From Morella rubra (taxonomy: Eukaryota; Streptophyta; Magnoliopsida; Fagales; Myricaceae): 64,000 bases of DNA. Each line of letters begins with the position of its first letter. The stretch's first letter is position 1. Below the pieces are notes generated by a model that was not told the DNA's origin, ran no database searches, and saw nothing but the letters and a program-made list of their open reading frames with translations. The translations under genes and the position numbers were made by a program. Shown here piece after piece: positions 11,301 through 22,600 of this stretch. The DNA is taken from assembly GCA_003952965.2 (NCBI GenBank), contig CM025854.1:14683572-14747571 (forward strand), written 5' to 3'.

Positions 11301-14300
11301 TTCTTTGTTATTTGTTTATAGTTCTTGATTCTGATGCAAAATTTTTTATGACTATTCTTCTCAGGGTGATGGTAAACAATTTGATCTTCCAGTGAAGAAA
11401 AAAAGTGATGTGTGCACTATCATGTATACCAGTGGAACTACCGGTGATCCCAAGGGAGTAATGTTATCAAATGAGAGCATCATTGCTGTTTTATCTGGGC
11501 TAAAACATGTGCTAGAGAGTGTTGATGAACATGTGATTTCCTGCTCCCTTCAACTTGTTATCTATGGGAAACACTAGCTAAGACAATCTGCTAAAAATGG
11601 AGCAAGTATAACATGTGTTCCTAAATAAAGGCACCTGTGCATATGAAGTCAACTATGTTGATTGATCCTTTTATCTAAAAATATTGACTTCTCACACGTT
11701 TCCTTCTCTTTGATAGTTTGATGAAACGGATGTATACCTGTCATATCTTCCTCTTGCGCATATCTTTGATCGGGTGATAGAGGAACTATTTATTTTACAC
11801 GGTGCCTCAATAGGGTACTGGCGTGGGGTGAGTATAAGTATGGGTACAAATATTCCTCACCTAATAGGAGATCAATATCATAATTGCTTAGTTTTATTTC
11901 TACAGGATGTCAAACTACTGCTTGAGGACATTGGGGCGTTAAAACCGACTATTTTCTGTGCTGTGCCACGTGTTTTAGATAGAATTTATGCAGGTAAACT
12001 TCCGCTTTTTGCTGGACGTGCTAGTGAGTTTGAATTTCGGCTTCTTTTTGTGATTATTTTAGCAGGCCACTGAATTGCACTTCTTGTGCATCTTTTAATG
12101 CTGAATTAGTCAGAGGAACTTTGACATTTCAGCAAGGAAAATGCCCTTCTGCTATGTGCATTGTTTTGTTGGGCCACTGATTTGCAATTTTTTCATTCTT
12201 CTTCTAACGCAATATTACTGGGTAATGAACACATAAGAAGATTCCCGTTTGATCTCCAACATTTGATGTATCATTACTGCCCTGCTTATTTGCAGGTTTG
12301 ACTCAGAAGATTACCTCTGGGGGTGTATTGAAAAAGACACTGTTCAATTTGGCATATGGATAGTAAGTCTATCCAAAATCTCCAATTAGTTCACATCAAG
12401 AAAAAATATGTTGCATTTTCGTTTTCAAGTATTCTACTTGTCAAATTCTCTTTTGTGTCGCTGTTACTTCCACTCGTCTTATGATCTATTTGAACTTTAT
12501 GTATGGAATGTCGCTTCCTTTGAATCTATAGGTAAATTTAAGCCACTGTGTGGACCCGGCTTTAAGACTTTGTTGAGTTTATCTGAGTTGTACTTAATGC
12601 TCTTTGCCCAGTTGATCGGTGCATTGTTGTTTCTTTATCTGATCATAACTTTTACTTAATACTTGTCGATTTCTGCAGCAAGTTTCATAACATGCAGAAG
12701 GGGAATAAACATGAACAGGCATCTCCAATTTCGGACAAAATTGTCTTTAGCCAGGTGGTGGAAAAAAACATTCTTGTCTCCCCCGTTGCCCCTTAGACAT
12801 TATTAACACTTACCGTATCTACACCCTGTTTACTCTTCAAATCTCATTAGTTTTTCTTGTGTCCTCAGGTGAAGCAAGGGTTGGGCGGTAGGCTACGCCT
12901 TATTCTGTCTGGAGCAGCACCCCTTTCTGGTCAGGTAGAAACTTTCCTGCGAGTGGTGGCATGTTGTCATGTTGTACAAGGATATGGTATGCCAATCTTC
13001 TGGAGTTCCTGCTTACTAGATGCCTTCTTTGCTTTTATGGCTTGCACAGAATGCCTGTGATGGTATTACATGATGTGCCTCAATGACTATATGGTATCAA
13101 TGTTAATGTAGGTCTGACAGAAACTTGTGCGGGGTCATTTGTCTCTGTGCCCAATGAACTGTCAATGCTTGGTACTGTAGGCCCTCCAGTACCCAATCTG
13201 GAAGTATGCCTGGAATCTGTTCCCGAAATGGGTTATGATGCCCTTTCAAAAACACCACGAGGAGAAGTGTGCCTAAGAGGAAAAACCTTGTTTTCAGGGT
13301 ACTACAAACGTGAAGACCTCACCAAGGAGGTCTTTGTAGATGGGTGGTTCCATACAGGTTTGCCCATATTACGGTCTCCTTTTTAGATTTAAGTTTTAGT
13401 TACCCTATCATTAATTGGTTTCTCACTTACCCTTGTTGATGACGATCTTTGTGTCAGGGGATATTGGTGAGTGGCAACCCAATGGAAGCTTGAAAATTAT
13501 TGATCGCAAGAAGAATATATTCAAGCTTTCTCAAGGAGAATATGTTGCTGTTGAAAACTTGGAGAACATTTATGGTCTTGTTAGTGATATAGATTCGGTA
13601 CGTCTTCCTGTGAACTACCTATATTTTGTTTTCCTCTTTCTTTGGTTGCATTAGGTGACATGGATACTTCGCCACATGCTGTGAACGTGACATTTATGGC
13701 TATGGCCCTTCCACGCCTGTACTAATCTAAGTAGCACAGCTGTTTTTGAATATATAAAAAATGGTTCTAAACACGACGAATCTGTGGATCCATATGACTC
13801 TTTAGTTGTTACCTATGATGCCCATATCCATATTACACTGAGCCCTGAAAGACATAAATGTCTGGCTGCAAGATCTCTGTTCATCTTGACCTGTGTAGAA
13901 GCATGACATAATTCTTGTTGCAAAATATGCTCACCTTTCCTGGTGGAGAGAATTCAGAAGAGGTTACAAATGATTCTTGTGCCAACTTGGTTGTTTTGTT
14001 TCCTTATGAAGGATATATGACTTCAAAGGTGTAGTGTACATGTAAGGGCTTGGTTCATTATTCCAGCTTTGATCCACCCCGTGAAATCTCGCACACATTA
14101 ACAATGTACTTATCCCTTCCACTTTAGATATGGGTCTATGGTAACAGCTTCGAGTCCTTCCTTGTTGCTGTGGTGAACCCCAACAAGGACGCACTTGAGC
14201 GTTGGGCTGAACAAAATGGTGTCTCTGGGGATTTCACTTCTATCTGTGAAGATTCTAGGGCAAAAGGATACATTCTTGGGGAGCTCACGAAGATTGCTAA

Positions 14301-14995
14301 AGAGAAAAAGGTGGCTTCTCACTTTCCTTGAGAACTTGGTCCATGAATAGATTTCTGCCTGGCAATGACTAAGCTCTTAATGATATTTACTTTTGTTGTT
14401 GGCAGTTGAAAGGTTTTGAGATTATTAAAGCTGTTCATCTTGACCCTGTGCTATTTGACATCGAACGTGACCTTATCACTCCAACCTATAAGAAGAAGAG
14501 GCCCCAGTTGCTTAAATATTATCAGGTTGGTCCTTGTTGCTCTCTCTCGTTGATTACATGCATTGTGTGAATTTCCCTTTCACTTAATTACCCATTTTTT
14601 TGCTGGCTGCAATCCCAATTTGAGGATCTATATTATATTGCCATAGAAAAAGGGTAATCCGTCTTATTTGCAGACAGAATAGAAGTAGCAGAAGTAACTT
14701 ACAAAAGAATGTTGTTGTCATGGGCTGAGACATATCCCTGATTCTGATAGCTATAAAATAGGTAGTCAGCATAATGCCATCTGGAAAACAAATACTGGAA
14801 TTGTGATTCTTTTTCTTTTGGCTCATGGTTGTGGCCATTTTGACTTTAGACTCCCTAATACCCCCAGGGTCTTGGCAGTATGAAGTCTCCTGTCTATTCG
14901 TCTGCTTAGTTCTTTGCTGATGCATTACTTTTTCAATGCATTACTTGTTCAAATGATGTCTCCCCTAATTGATGAGATTGTTATTTGTATTCATA

Positions 14996-15031
<36 letters not shown>

Positions 15032-15117
15032 AAGATCCTTGGTGGTGAAACTAATGACTTGATCTCCTTGTTGCCCAGAATGTCGTCGACAAGATGTACA
15101 AGAGCACAAAGCAGTAA
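8320..15117 (+). CDS. LACS4: Long-chain acyl-CoA synthetase, LACS4 type (left-arm copy, intact)
   Basis: Activates long-chain fatty acids to acyl-CoA with ATP. Nineteen exons with GT..AG borders: 8320-8462, 9135-9198, 9313-9402, 9504-9560, 9999-10047, 10234-10310, 10791-10830, 10904-10998, 11365-11532, 11717-11827, 11906-11993, 12296-12362, 12679-12754, 12869-12986, 13112-13357, 13458-13597, 14128-14310, 14406-14525, 15079-15117. They join in frame to 656 residues, close to Arabidopsis LACS4 as I recall it (about 666). Residues 226-236 are the AMP-binding loop [19 protein letters not shown] lies near 413. The fatty-acyl signature runs from DGWFHTGDIGEW (about 491) through [16 protein letters not shown]. 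The start is the first ATG after the GA-rich leader. Introns hold a Tourist-like MITE (intron 6) and a long A tract (intron 18). Sequence identity favours LACS3/4/5 over the LACS1/2 branch; the exact orthologue is inferred. No signal peptide; the family is usually ER-associated. Confidence 0.95.
10396..10666. mobile_element. Tourist-like (PIF/Harbinger) MITE in LACS intron 6
   Basis: 271 bp with terminal inverted repeats ggtgatgtttggca / tgccaaatatcact, flanked on both sides by TTA (10393-10395 and 10667-10669), the typical PIF/Harbinger target duplication. No coding capacity. It sits between LACS exons 6 and 7 without touching the splice sites. Confidence 0.8.
15001..15029 (+). repeat. Poly-A tract in LACS intron 18
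   Basis: A run of about 29 A residues 50 bases before the last LACS exon. The mirror run on the right arm is a few bases shorter, so mirror sums shift from 59195 to 59198 across it. Confidence 0.9.
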
Positions 15118-15904
15118 AGTGCATGAAGGAATTACTTCTGGAGCCAAAATTTTCTCCCATTGAGCAATAACATTGCTTTTTGTCTAGTCCTTGTATTCTT
15201 GTGACCGTATATAGCTCATCCATAAAGCAGCTGATAAGTTTAAATTGAAATTTGTACGAGCAGTTTCTTTAAGGGGGGCTATAGGAAGTGACAAAAATGC
15301 ACAGTATATGAACTCGGTGTTCTTTTGAAGGGCATTATTATTCTCAATTAATTTGTTTATTAAAGTTTCTTACACTATTCAACTCATTCTTGATGCCTTA
15401 CCTGCTCCTATATACCTAGCTCTCAGAAAAAAATTGCGAACATTCATATGTACAAAATGCAACTTAAGATTCATAGATTATTTGGTGCATGATTTCCCAC
15501 GGCACATGTGGCCTGAATTTTGTAATTTTTATGACATCAAGCCTTTTCTATCTGGACTTTTGGTGGGAAGTCAAGATGGAGCATTTTGAACTAAGCCAGA
15601 AAATTACAGAGGATTTTGATCCGTAGTTTAGATAGCCCGTGTGCATCTAATTACTAAATGTTGGAGATGGTGATGGACGCCCAGGTTGTACTTTGCTCAG
15701 GGTGCTATATTTTTATTTTTTATTTTTTAGATAATTATAGAAAAAAGAGGGAAGGAAATCCACCCATACGAAAATATTGGATACGAGCTGAATCTCTATA
15801 TCCAATTTCAAGCATCCAGCAACAAAACTTAGTGCTGATTGAATGGTTTCTGTCTTCTTTTTTTTAATTGAATCACAGTATAAAAATAAAAATATATATA
15901 TTAT

Positions 15905-16629
15905 GCACAGGCAGTTGCCTAAGGCGCCAAGGAGCCTTCCTATTTTACTTAATATTAATAGTCCTAACTAAGTAAAAGAAAAAATAAGTTTCAAAATCTC
16001 CTTTAAACTTTTTGAAATTCCCATAAAGCTAGATTTCAAACTTTTTAAATCTTAAAAATTTATTTATTTTTAACATATTCCAGTTATTTTTTCCTTTAAC
16101 CATACTTTCTTCTTCTTTTCACCAACCTTTCCTTATTTTTCTATTCTAAACACATTATCCTTCCTTCTTTATAGCTAAATTGTCAACTGTTAATTCAAAA
16201 TATGTACTTTCACTTTTCTCCATTAACTCAGGTGCTATTATTCTAACCTTTCAAATTTCAAATTTGACACTTTTATTTTCTATTTGCTATAGTCATCATT
16301 ATTTTATCTGAGAAAATTGAGAATTTGAGATTAAATTGACTATTGTATAGTTAGTTATAATTTTTCTATTTAGGATAATTTTGAGATATATAATGTCTAA
16401 TAGAAAATACTAATAAAAACTAAAAAATTAATTCAATCTTAAAAAAGAGCTTTTGAATACAAAACTTTGATAAGTAATTTTGCATCTCAAAAGTAAAAAG
16501 CAAGAAGAATAATTGTTAACTAAAATTTATTGATATTTTATATTTTAATATAATATTTTATTAATTTATAAAATGTCTCTTTTTATAATTTTGCCAAAAG
16601 CCCCAATTATCTTAGAGACAGCCCTATTT
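15905..16629. mobile_element. Possible non-autonomous DNA transposon remnant
   Basis: AT-rich block of about 725 bp whose ends resemble a loose inverted pair: aggcagttgcctaagg at the left, and agggctgtctctaag when the right end is read on the other strand. No clear target duplication or coding domain, hence low confidence. Mirrored at about 42565-43287. Confidence 0.35.
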
Positions 16630-17275
16630 ATATCCAAGATATTAATAAATTTCTCTCCTATGGCACCATTTTAATGGCAAGATTTCAAAAACAAGAGAAT
16701 ACATCAGAATCAATTGGTAGTTTTAGGGTATGTAGCAGAATTGTTAATTTTACGATATATTGCAAAAGAAATAACAGTATGGTAAATGAAAAATGATTTC
16801 ATCCAAATCAAAAGGGGAAGTAAAATTGGTACTATGTGACCAAAATGTTTAGCACTATTTACAAGGACTGAATTAAATATCAATACAACTGGTATTCGGA
16901 AACTGCATTGAACAAAGAAGAAAAACAAAGGAAAGTTTTGTTTTTCCTAGTAATGAAGAACCCCCCATCGGTGGAACCGCCACTCATCTTGAATACAAAG
17001 TCGTAGGATAAAGTAGTCGCGGGAGAAGCTCTGGATATCCTAACCTAAAACCTCATCTGTTACGGAAGTTAGTGTGGAGGTTTAAATCGAAGTCTACCAA
17101 AGAAAGTTATTTTGCTGGCCAACCGACCCACGCGCTGAGGGTACCGACATGGAATTTTAAGCACACAAAACGACCAAAAATAATAATACTTGGTCTATGC
17201 TATTTAGAGCGCATTTCAAAAGAAAAAATCTATGAAAAAAATTGCATACTGTCTAATTACCACTTACTAATCCCA

Positions 17276-17450
17276 AGTGGTTGGCTTGGGTGGTAAAACC
17301 GGATTTAACTGACATGTATAGCTTGAGAGGACTGCACGACTTGGAGTTTATCATAATATTGAACCTAACTAGTGCGAATAATGGGTCAAGACCATCCGAA
17401 TCCGATGCACGTGAAAAGGTGCCCAAATTTTCTTCATTATCAAAAAAAAA
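17276..17450 (+). mobile_element. SINE-like element (left arm)
   Basis: Starts with a tRNA-like A-box segment (tggcttgggtgg), carries a possible B-box-like stretch (gggtcaagaccatccg) and ends ttcttcattatc plus a run of A, the usual shape of a plant tRNA-derived SINE of about 175 bp. The family is not identified. Confidence 0.55.
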
Positions 17451-18304
17451 ATACCACTTATTTACACCTCACACTTGCAAATTTGACATATTGTACTACA
17501 AACTATCAATATTTTGATACTTTACCCTTAGTATAATTTAATTCTTAAGATTGTGCCACTTATCTCATTTTCTACTAATTTTAACGGGAAAAAATCTTAA
17601 TCTTTAAGTACAAACAATGTCTCAAGTTTAGTAATTTCAAGTGTAAATTAATAAATAAAAAAATGCAGTGCGGGGATAATAATGTATTCTTTTTCAAAAA
17701 TCAAAATTTCAGTGAAAAGTAACCACCGGACAACATCCTCAATGAGCTATTGCCGTTTCCAATTATATAACGGCAGAAAAACTTGTGCTGTCCAAACTTA
17801 CAAAATAAAAAATAAAAATAAAAATAAAAACTAGAATATCGAGTAAAACAAATGCATTAAGATTTGCACAAGCCACTGAAGGCACCTCCATTCCAAGAAC
17901 GAAAAGAAACAAGTGCAGTTAAATATTCCAAACAAAACCAACATCATATAATTTTTCCTTCCTTAAACTTGCCACTGAAGCAACTTCCTCTTTCTTTGTT
18001 TTGTTTTTGAACCCATAAACTCGGAAAGCTGAATAGTAGAAGAGGTTGGTTCAGTGGTTTCTCGATCTCATGATTCCCCACGATTGAACCCTGAGTTTGA
18101 CACTGTCCACCAGCATCCAACCAACTCTTTAGCATGATTTTCACATCTATGTTCCCAGTTGAATCGCAAATTTCCTAATTGAAGGAAGATGTTTTGCAAG
18201 ACCTGTTAGTCTCATTTCACCTCAATTTCATTTTCCCTAGTAACAGATAGAGCCATCATCGAACAAAAAAATTTCAGGAAAAGAAACACAGCTAGTAGTA
18301 CAGA

Positions 18305-21300
18305 TTATGTCACAAACACATGCAACATGGAAGAGCAAGATTTACGAGTCTCGCCAGCTACTTCAATTCCATCTTGGAAGTTGTAATGCCTCTATCAAGA
18401 GGAGATTCAAGATATGTAGAAGAAAACTGCAGCGCAAGTAGCTCCTCTCTGCTATACTTCAACCTTTGATCTATTTCAAAACAGTTGAAATGCAAATTAG
18501 AGAAAGAGTGATAACATGCTGCAGCAGGAAATTACTGAAAAAAACCCCTACCTACAAAGAAATGAGCATGTTCCCAGTTTTTGGTTCACTGGCAAGGTTC
18601 TTGAAGTTAGTCGTGATGATGATGCACGACCCGAGCCAATTTGGTTGGATGGCAAGACATGCACAAGTTCGTGCCTTACCTCAATTTGAGGATAAGTTTA
18701 CAGAATGACGAAATGGCATCCTCAGTCAGGAGCAACAACCACTCTAGAGTTCATTTTTAGAGTTCCTGAGGGATGGAATGAAACAAGCCCACAGTTTGTC
18801 AACAGCGTCGTGAATGCAGAGATTAGTCAGCTTTGGGAGAGATGACAAGTAGTGCAGGGCAAGGTCCGTAAGGGAAATACTTCTGAGAGAGAGATCTCTT
18901 AACTCTTGTAAGTTTAGTAAAGGTTTTAGAGCTTCATCACTGACATAAGTCTGCTCCAAATTTAACCTTTCCAAATGGTTGAGACTCTCTAGTTCTTGCA
19001 GTGAGAGAATTGAGCTTGGCTCAGCACCTACCTGGTCAATGAAACCTGAGAGTCCACAAAATATAGAAATAAATGTCAAGTGAGTCATACATCAATGAAA
19101 CAAAGAACTTGACATTAGATTACAAGGGAAAAAAGAGGAATTTACATTGGCAGGTAATCGTTAAATTACATAGATTTTTAAGAATTTAAAGAGTAAAAGT
19201 GCTCATATAAGTGTTCCAGCCAGCAAAAAGAACATTTTTAACTCCTTGAATATTTCAGAAATAAATAGTTCGAGAATTTCAACGGTTAGATCACAACGGA
19301 GACAATCTGCATAATGAGTATCTTATAATTGGTTTTTTTTTTCTTTGTTTCTGGCTATGTTCTTTGGCATCATACATATTGACTATTTTCGTAACTCCAA
19401 CCAGCGAGGTACAGGTGCAAGCCATTGAAAGGAGTAGCTGCTGCGAATAGAACAAATGGGTTAAATAATTGAGAAAGCCTTATTGAGGTAATTCGGGCCA
19501 GACTCCTGCTTACCTTTCATTTGTGTTCATATAAACTCTTTTCCTAGTAGGCCTATTCTAAATGCAGTGGATTTGTCAATCAACCAGAAAACAGAACAGA
19601 AACATAGGTATAGACAAATGATTGATGAAGTAGATGGTATGATAAAGGAACACCAAATTGCAAAGTATAACCATCACAGTGATGTATTAAAATTCAACAT
19701 ACTATTAGTGGCTGGAGCTCACACGAGCAGAATATCAGTATGATCACGGCCCTACGAACGACATTTCAGGCCATCACCTCCTTTCAATAACAGCAATATA
19801 ATCAGAAGCCCAAAAGTACAGAAATGCATTAATTTTTCTTCTTTGCTTTTTTTTTTTTTTGGTAACAAGAATAAAGTGCATTCAATAAATTATACCTTTA
19901 ATGTGGGTGTTGCTAAAATCGACAACATTCAGTGAAGGTATATTGCTGATGTATGAGATGGCAATGTCATCAATTAGTGTGGAAGACAGCGACAAAACTT
20001 CAAGATTAGGAACGTGTGGAGCTAAAATCTCAACTCCAGCAGAGCTGATTCTGGTGTTGCTGAGATTTAGACTTCTCAAGTCCGCTCCTATACATGCAAC
20101 ATGTTCGACTGAATCATCTCCCATCATGCAAAAGCTGAGATCCAAATGTTTCAGTGCCTTCATATGAGGTAAGAAGCAGAAACTTTGAAGGGAAGACTTG
20201 GATACATCCAAAAAGGTCAGGAAACTTGTTTCGACATATGTAAAAGCCTCAGCCTCCTTTACAACAGTAGCTCCCGCAAAAATAAGCTTTGTTAAAGGAG
20301 CTTTACCTCCATGCCCTTCAAGTATAGAGTTAACAGTACAATTACTCATGTTTAGGCATTCAAGAGATGGCAAATTTGGAAACTTTGTGATGCTGGTCCA
20401 AGCTAGATTAAGGAAGGTCAGCTTGGTGTATTTTTGGAGAACAGCAGCGCCATTGTTAGACACTTTGCTACCCCAAAGGTCAAGGTACTGTAGTTTTGTA
20501 AGGACCTAAAAAAAATGACAATTAGATTGAGTTTAGATGAAAAATTGGAGGGATTTGCAAAATCTACAATGAATTTATTTGGATTTGAATGGACATATCC
20601 ACATGACAGGAAAAATAAAGCAAATTAAGAAACTACAATTTTATTCTAGTGACTACAACTGTGATAATTACTTCAAGGACTGGTGATGGGAGAAGGGTGG
20701 GACTATGGTGGTGCAATAGAGATGGTATGGTGATAGTGGCAGTGGTGTTAACTGTAACACAAATGCAGCAACAGCAATGGTGTTGGCGGCAGTGTGAAAG
20801 TAACAATGGTCACATAAGGATGTGGCAAAGGTAGTGGAGGTGGTGGCAGTGGTGACAGCGGCAAGAGTAGTAATGGCAGTATGAAAGGTGATAGTGGTGG
20901 TCAGTAGACAGTGATGTTTGTGGTAAGATTAATTAATTCTCTTGATTGGGACTTGATAATGACACCTCCACCCCTAAAATTTAAAGTTAGGAGTTGAATA
21001 CTTGAAAATCCCAAGTTCAAAATTCTATAGAGAATATATCAAATGACTTTTTGTAGCCCATGCAAGCAAGATTGATTTTTAAGGTTCATAAATTCCATGT
21101 CTTAATCAATTGCTCATCTCGTTTAAGCTGGCATAGAAGTAGTACATTGATCAAATAACTATTTTTGGGAGATCCATCCAGTCTGATTCTCACAAATTGG
21201 AATAGAATCTGATTTCTGGAATGCAGCAATCATGTCAAGTTAGCTCATTGCAGAAGAAAATCAGGTTTACTATAGTCCACCTACAAAAATAAAGGACTAG

Positions 21301-22600
21301 ACAAATTGAAGTTTTGACCCCAACCCACACAGACACAACACACACACACACACACAAAGTGCACAGTAGAGGGGGAGACAGTGCAGGCATTAGAGGAGCA
21401 GTCATGGTCCAGAAGGAGGAAAAGATACGAGAAGACAACTATGAACCATGTAACTTTTCAAAAGATTTTCAGAATGAAAAGAAAAAAATTACCTGGAGTG
21501 AACTCAGTGCCTGATCAGTGACAGGTAAACCACCCAAGTCCAAGACAGACAAGTTTTTAAGTGAAGCGAGAAGAGGAACCCCACCCGCTGTTAGACCGGT
21601 TTCTGATATGTACAGCTTCTCCAAGGTTGAAATGGATGTAAGATGCCTAATCCCAGCATCGGTAAGCTTCAAGCATCTGGAAAGATCCAACTCCTGTAAA
21701 CAACTCATCCCTATAACCGAGCAAAAACATAAAGCAAATGTAAGAAGTTCTTTGGATCTACATTTTTTGTCTTTTTTTTTTTCTTTTCTTTCAGGATAGG
21801 CATACCTTGCAATAGCCCAGAGCGCTGAACTAGTGACTCTATGGCAGTCTGCAACATTCAAGGAGCGCAAGTTACGAAATGCTCCCAAATATGCCATCCA
21901 TTCTGCGTCCACAGTGTTCTCACCTCTGAGATTAATTTCCTCCGCACTATATTTGAAAACTCTACAACACAACATCTAGTTTAGCAAAACCCAAGCTCAC
22001 TCCGCCACGGGGGGAACTAACGACGTCCCGAGACAGAAGGAAAACAAATTTAATTACCTGTCCTCGTTTGTAGTCAAAGAAAATTAGGATCTCAACCAAA
22101 TCAGCTTAATAATTCCGAAAATTCTAATAGAGTATTAGAGTTCATTCGAATTCTATCATACGAAGAGCTAAAACGTTACTGATGACATCTGAGTTTAGCT
22201 ACATTAAACATAGTAAGAGAACATGATGATGCAAAGATATATATTTCCAATACCTTCCGGCTAAACAGAATTCAAAGAACTACCTACATAGGGAAAAAAG
22301 CACAACAAAATAAAAGATCAAGCTTATCAGCAATTTCTTAAGTGCGATTAAAACATATTCGGATTTTTCCTTTCAGTTTTCCTACGCTTTCTGAAGAAGC
22401 AGACAGGAAATGACTTGATTAGACGTACTCAAGCAAAGAAGGGTACAGGAGACGTCGGCAAAGGAGGCGACGGAGGAGAGCATCGGCGAGATGAGAGGGC
22501 AAGCGCTCGAGGCTGCGCCTCTGCCTCCGCCATTTCTCCACGCTCTCCTTGCTCTGGCACGCCGCTTCGATGCAAAGGCCGACCAACCCACTCTCTCATT
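18305..22600 (-). CDS. LRR (RNI-like) protein, left-arm copy with frame breaks
   Basis: Six exons on the minus strand: 22429-22600, 21806-21961, 21493-21710, 19896-20505, 18552-19045, 18305-18470. Together with the right-arm copy they indicate a protein of about 607 residues: a short charged N-terminus, then at least ten leucine-rich repeats of the LxxLxLSxT type (for example LRSLNLSNTRISSAG, LQELDLSRC), then a C-terminal tail. No signal peptide or membrane segment. I recall Arabidopsis At4g23840, next to LACS4, as a similar LRR family protein. As printed this copy is broken: one extra A after the start ATG shifts exon 1, the exon 2 donor region differs so that exon 3 is out of phase, and exon 5 has several 1-2 base losses. 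Exon 4 is intact. These look like consensus errors more than decay, because the right copy is correct at exons 1 and 2. Molecular function unknown. Confidence 0.8.
20640..20930 (+). repeat. Imperfect GGT/GAT triplet-rich tract in LRR intron 3
   Basis: About 290 bases dominated by ggt, gat and ggc triplets on the + strand, with strong G-over-C skew, inside the LRR intron between exons 3 and 4. It looks like an old, decayed trinucleotide expansion. An open frame across it is low-complexity and not a gene. Confidence 0.65.

Larger units (their letters stand above)
15118..18304. other. LACS-LRR convergent intergenic region
   Basis: Holds the 3' flanks of both genes, a possible transposon remnant (15905-16629) and a SINE-like unit (17276-17450). 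The rest is AT-rich with no exon I can support; the small open frames here are not gene-like. Confidence 0.65.

Noticed and set aside
18025-18110. tRNA-like B-box motif (ggttcaatcgtgg on the minus strand)
   Set aside because: No matching A box at the right distance and no cloverleaf; at best a SINE fragment, or chance.
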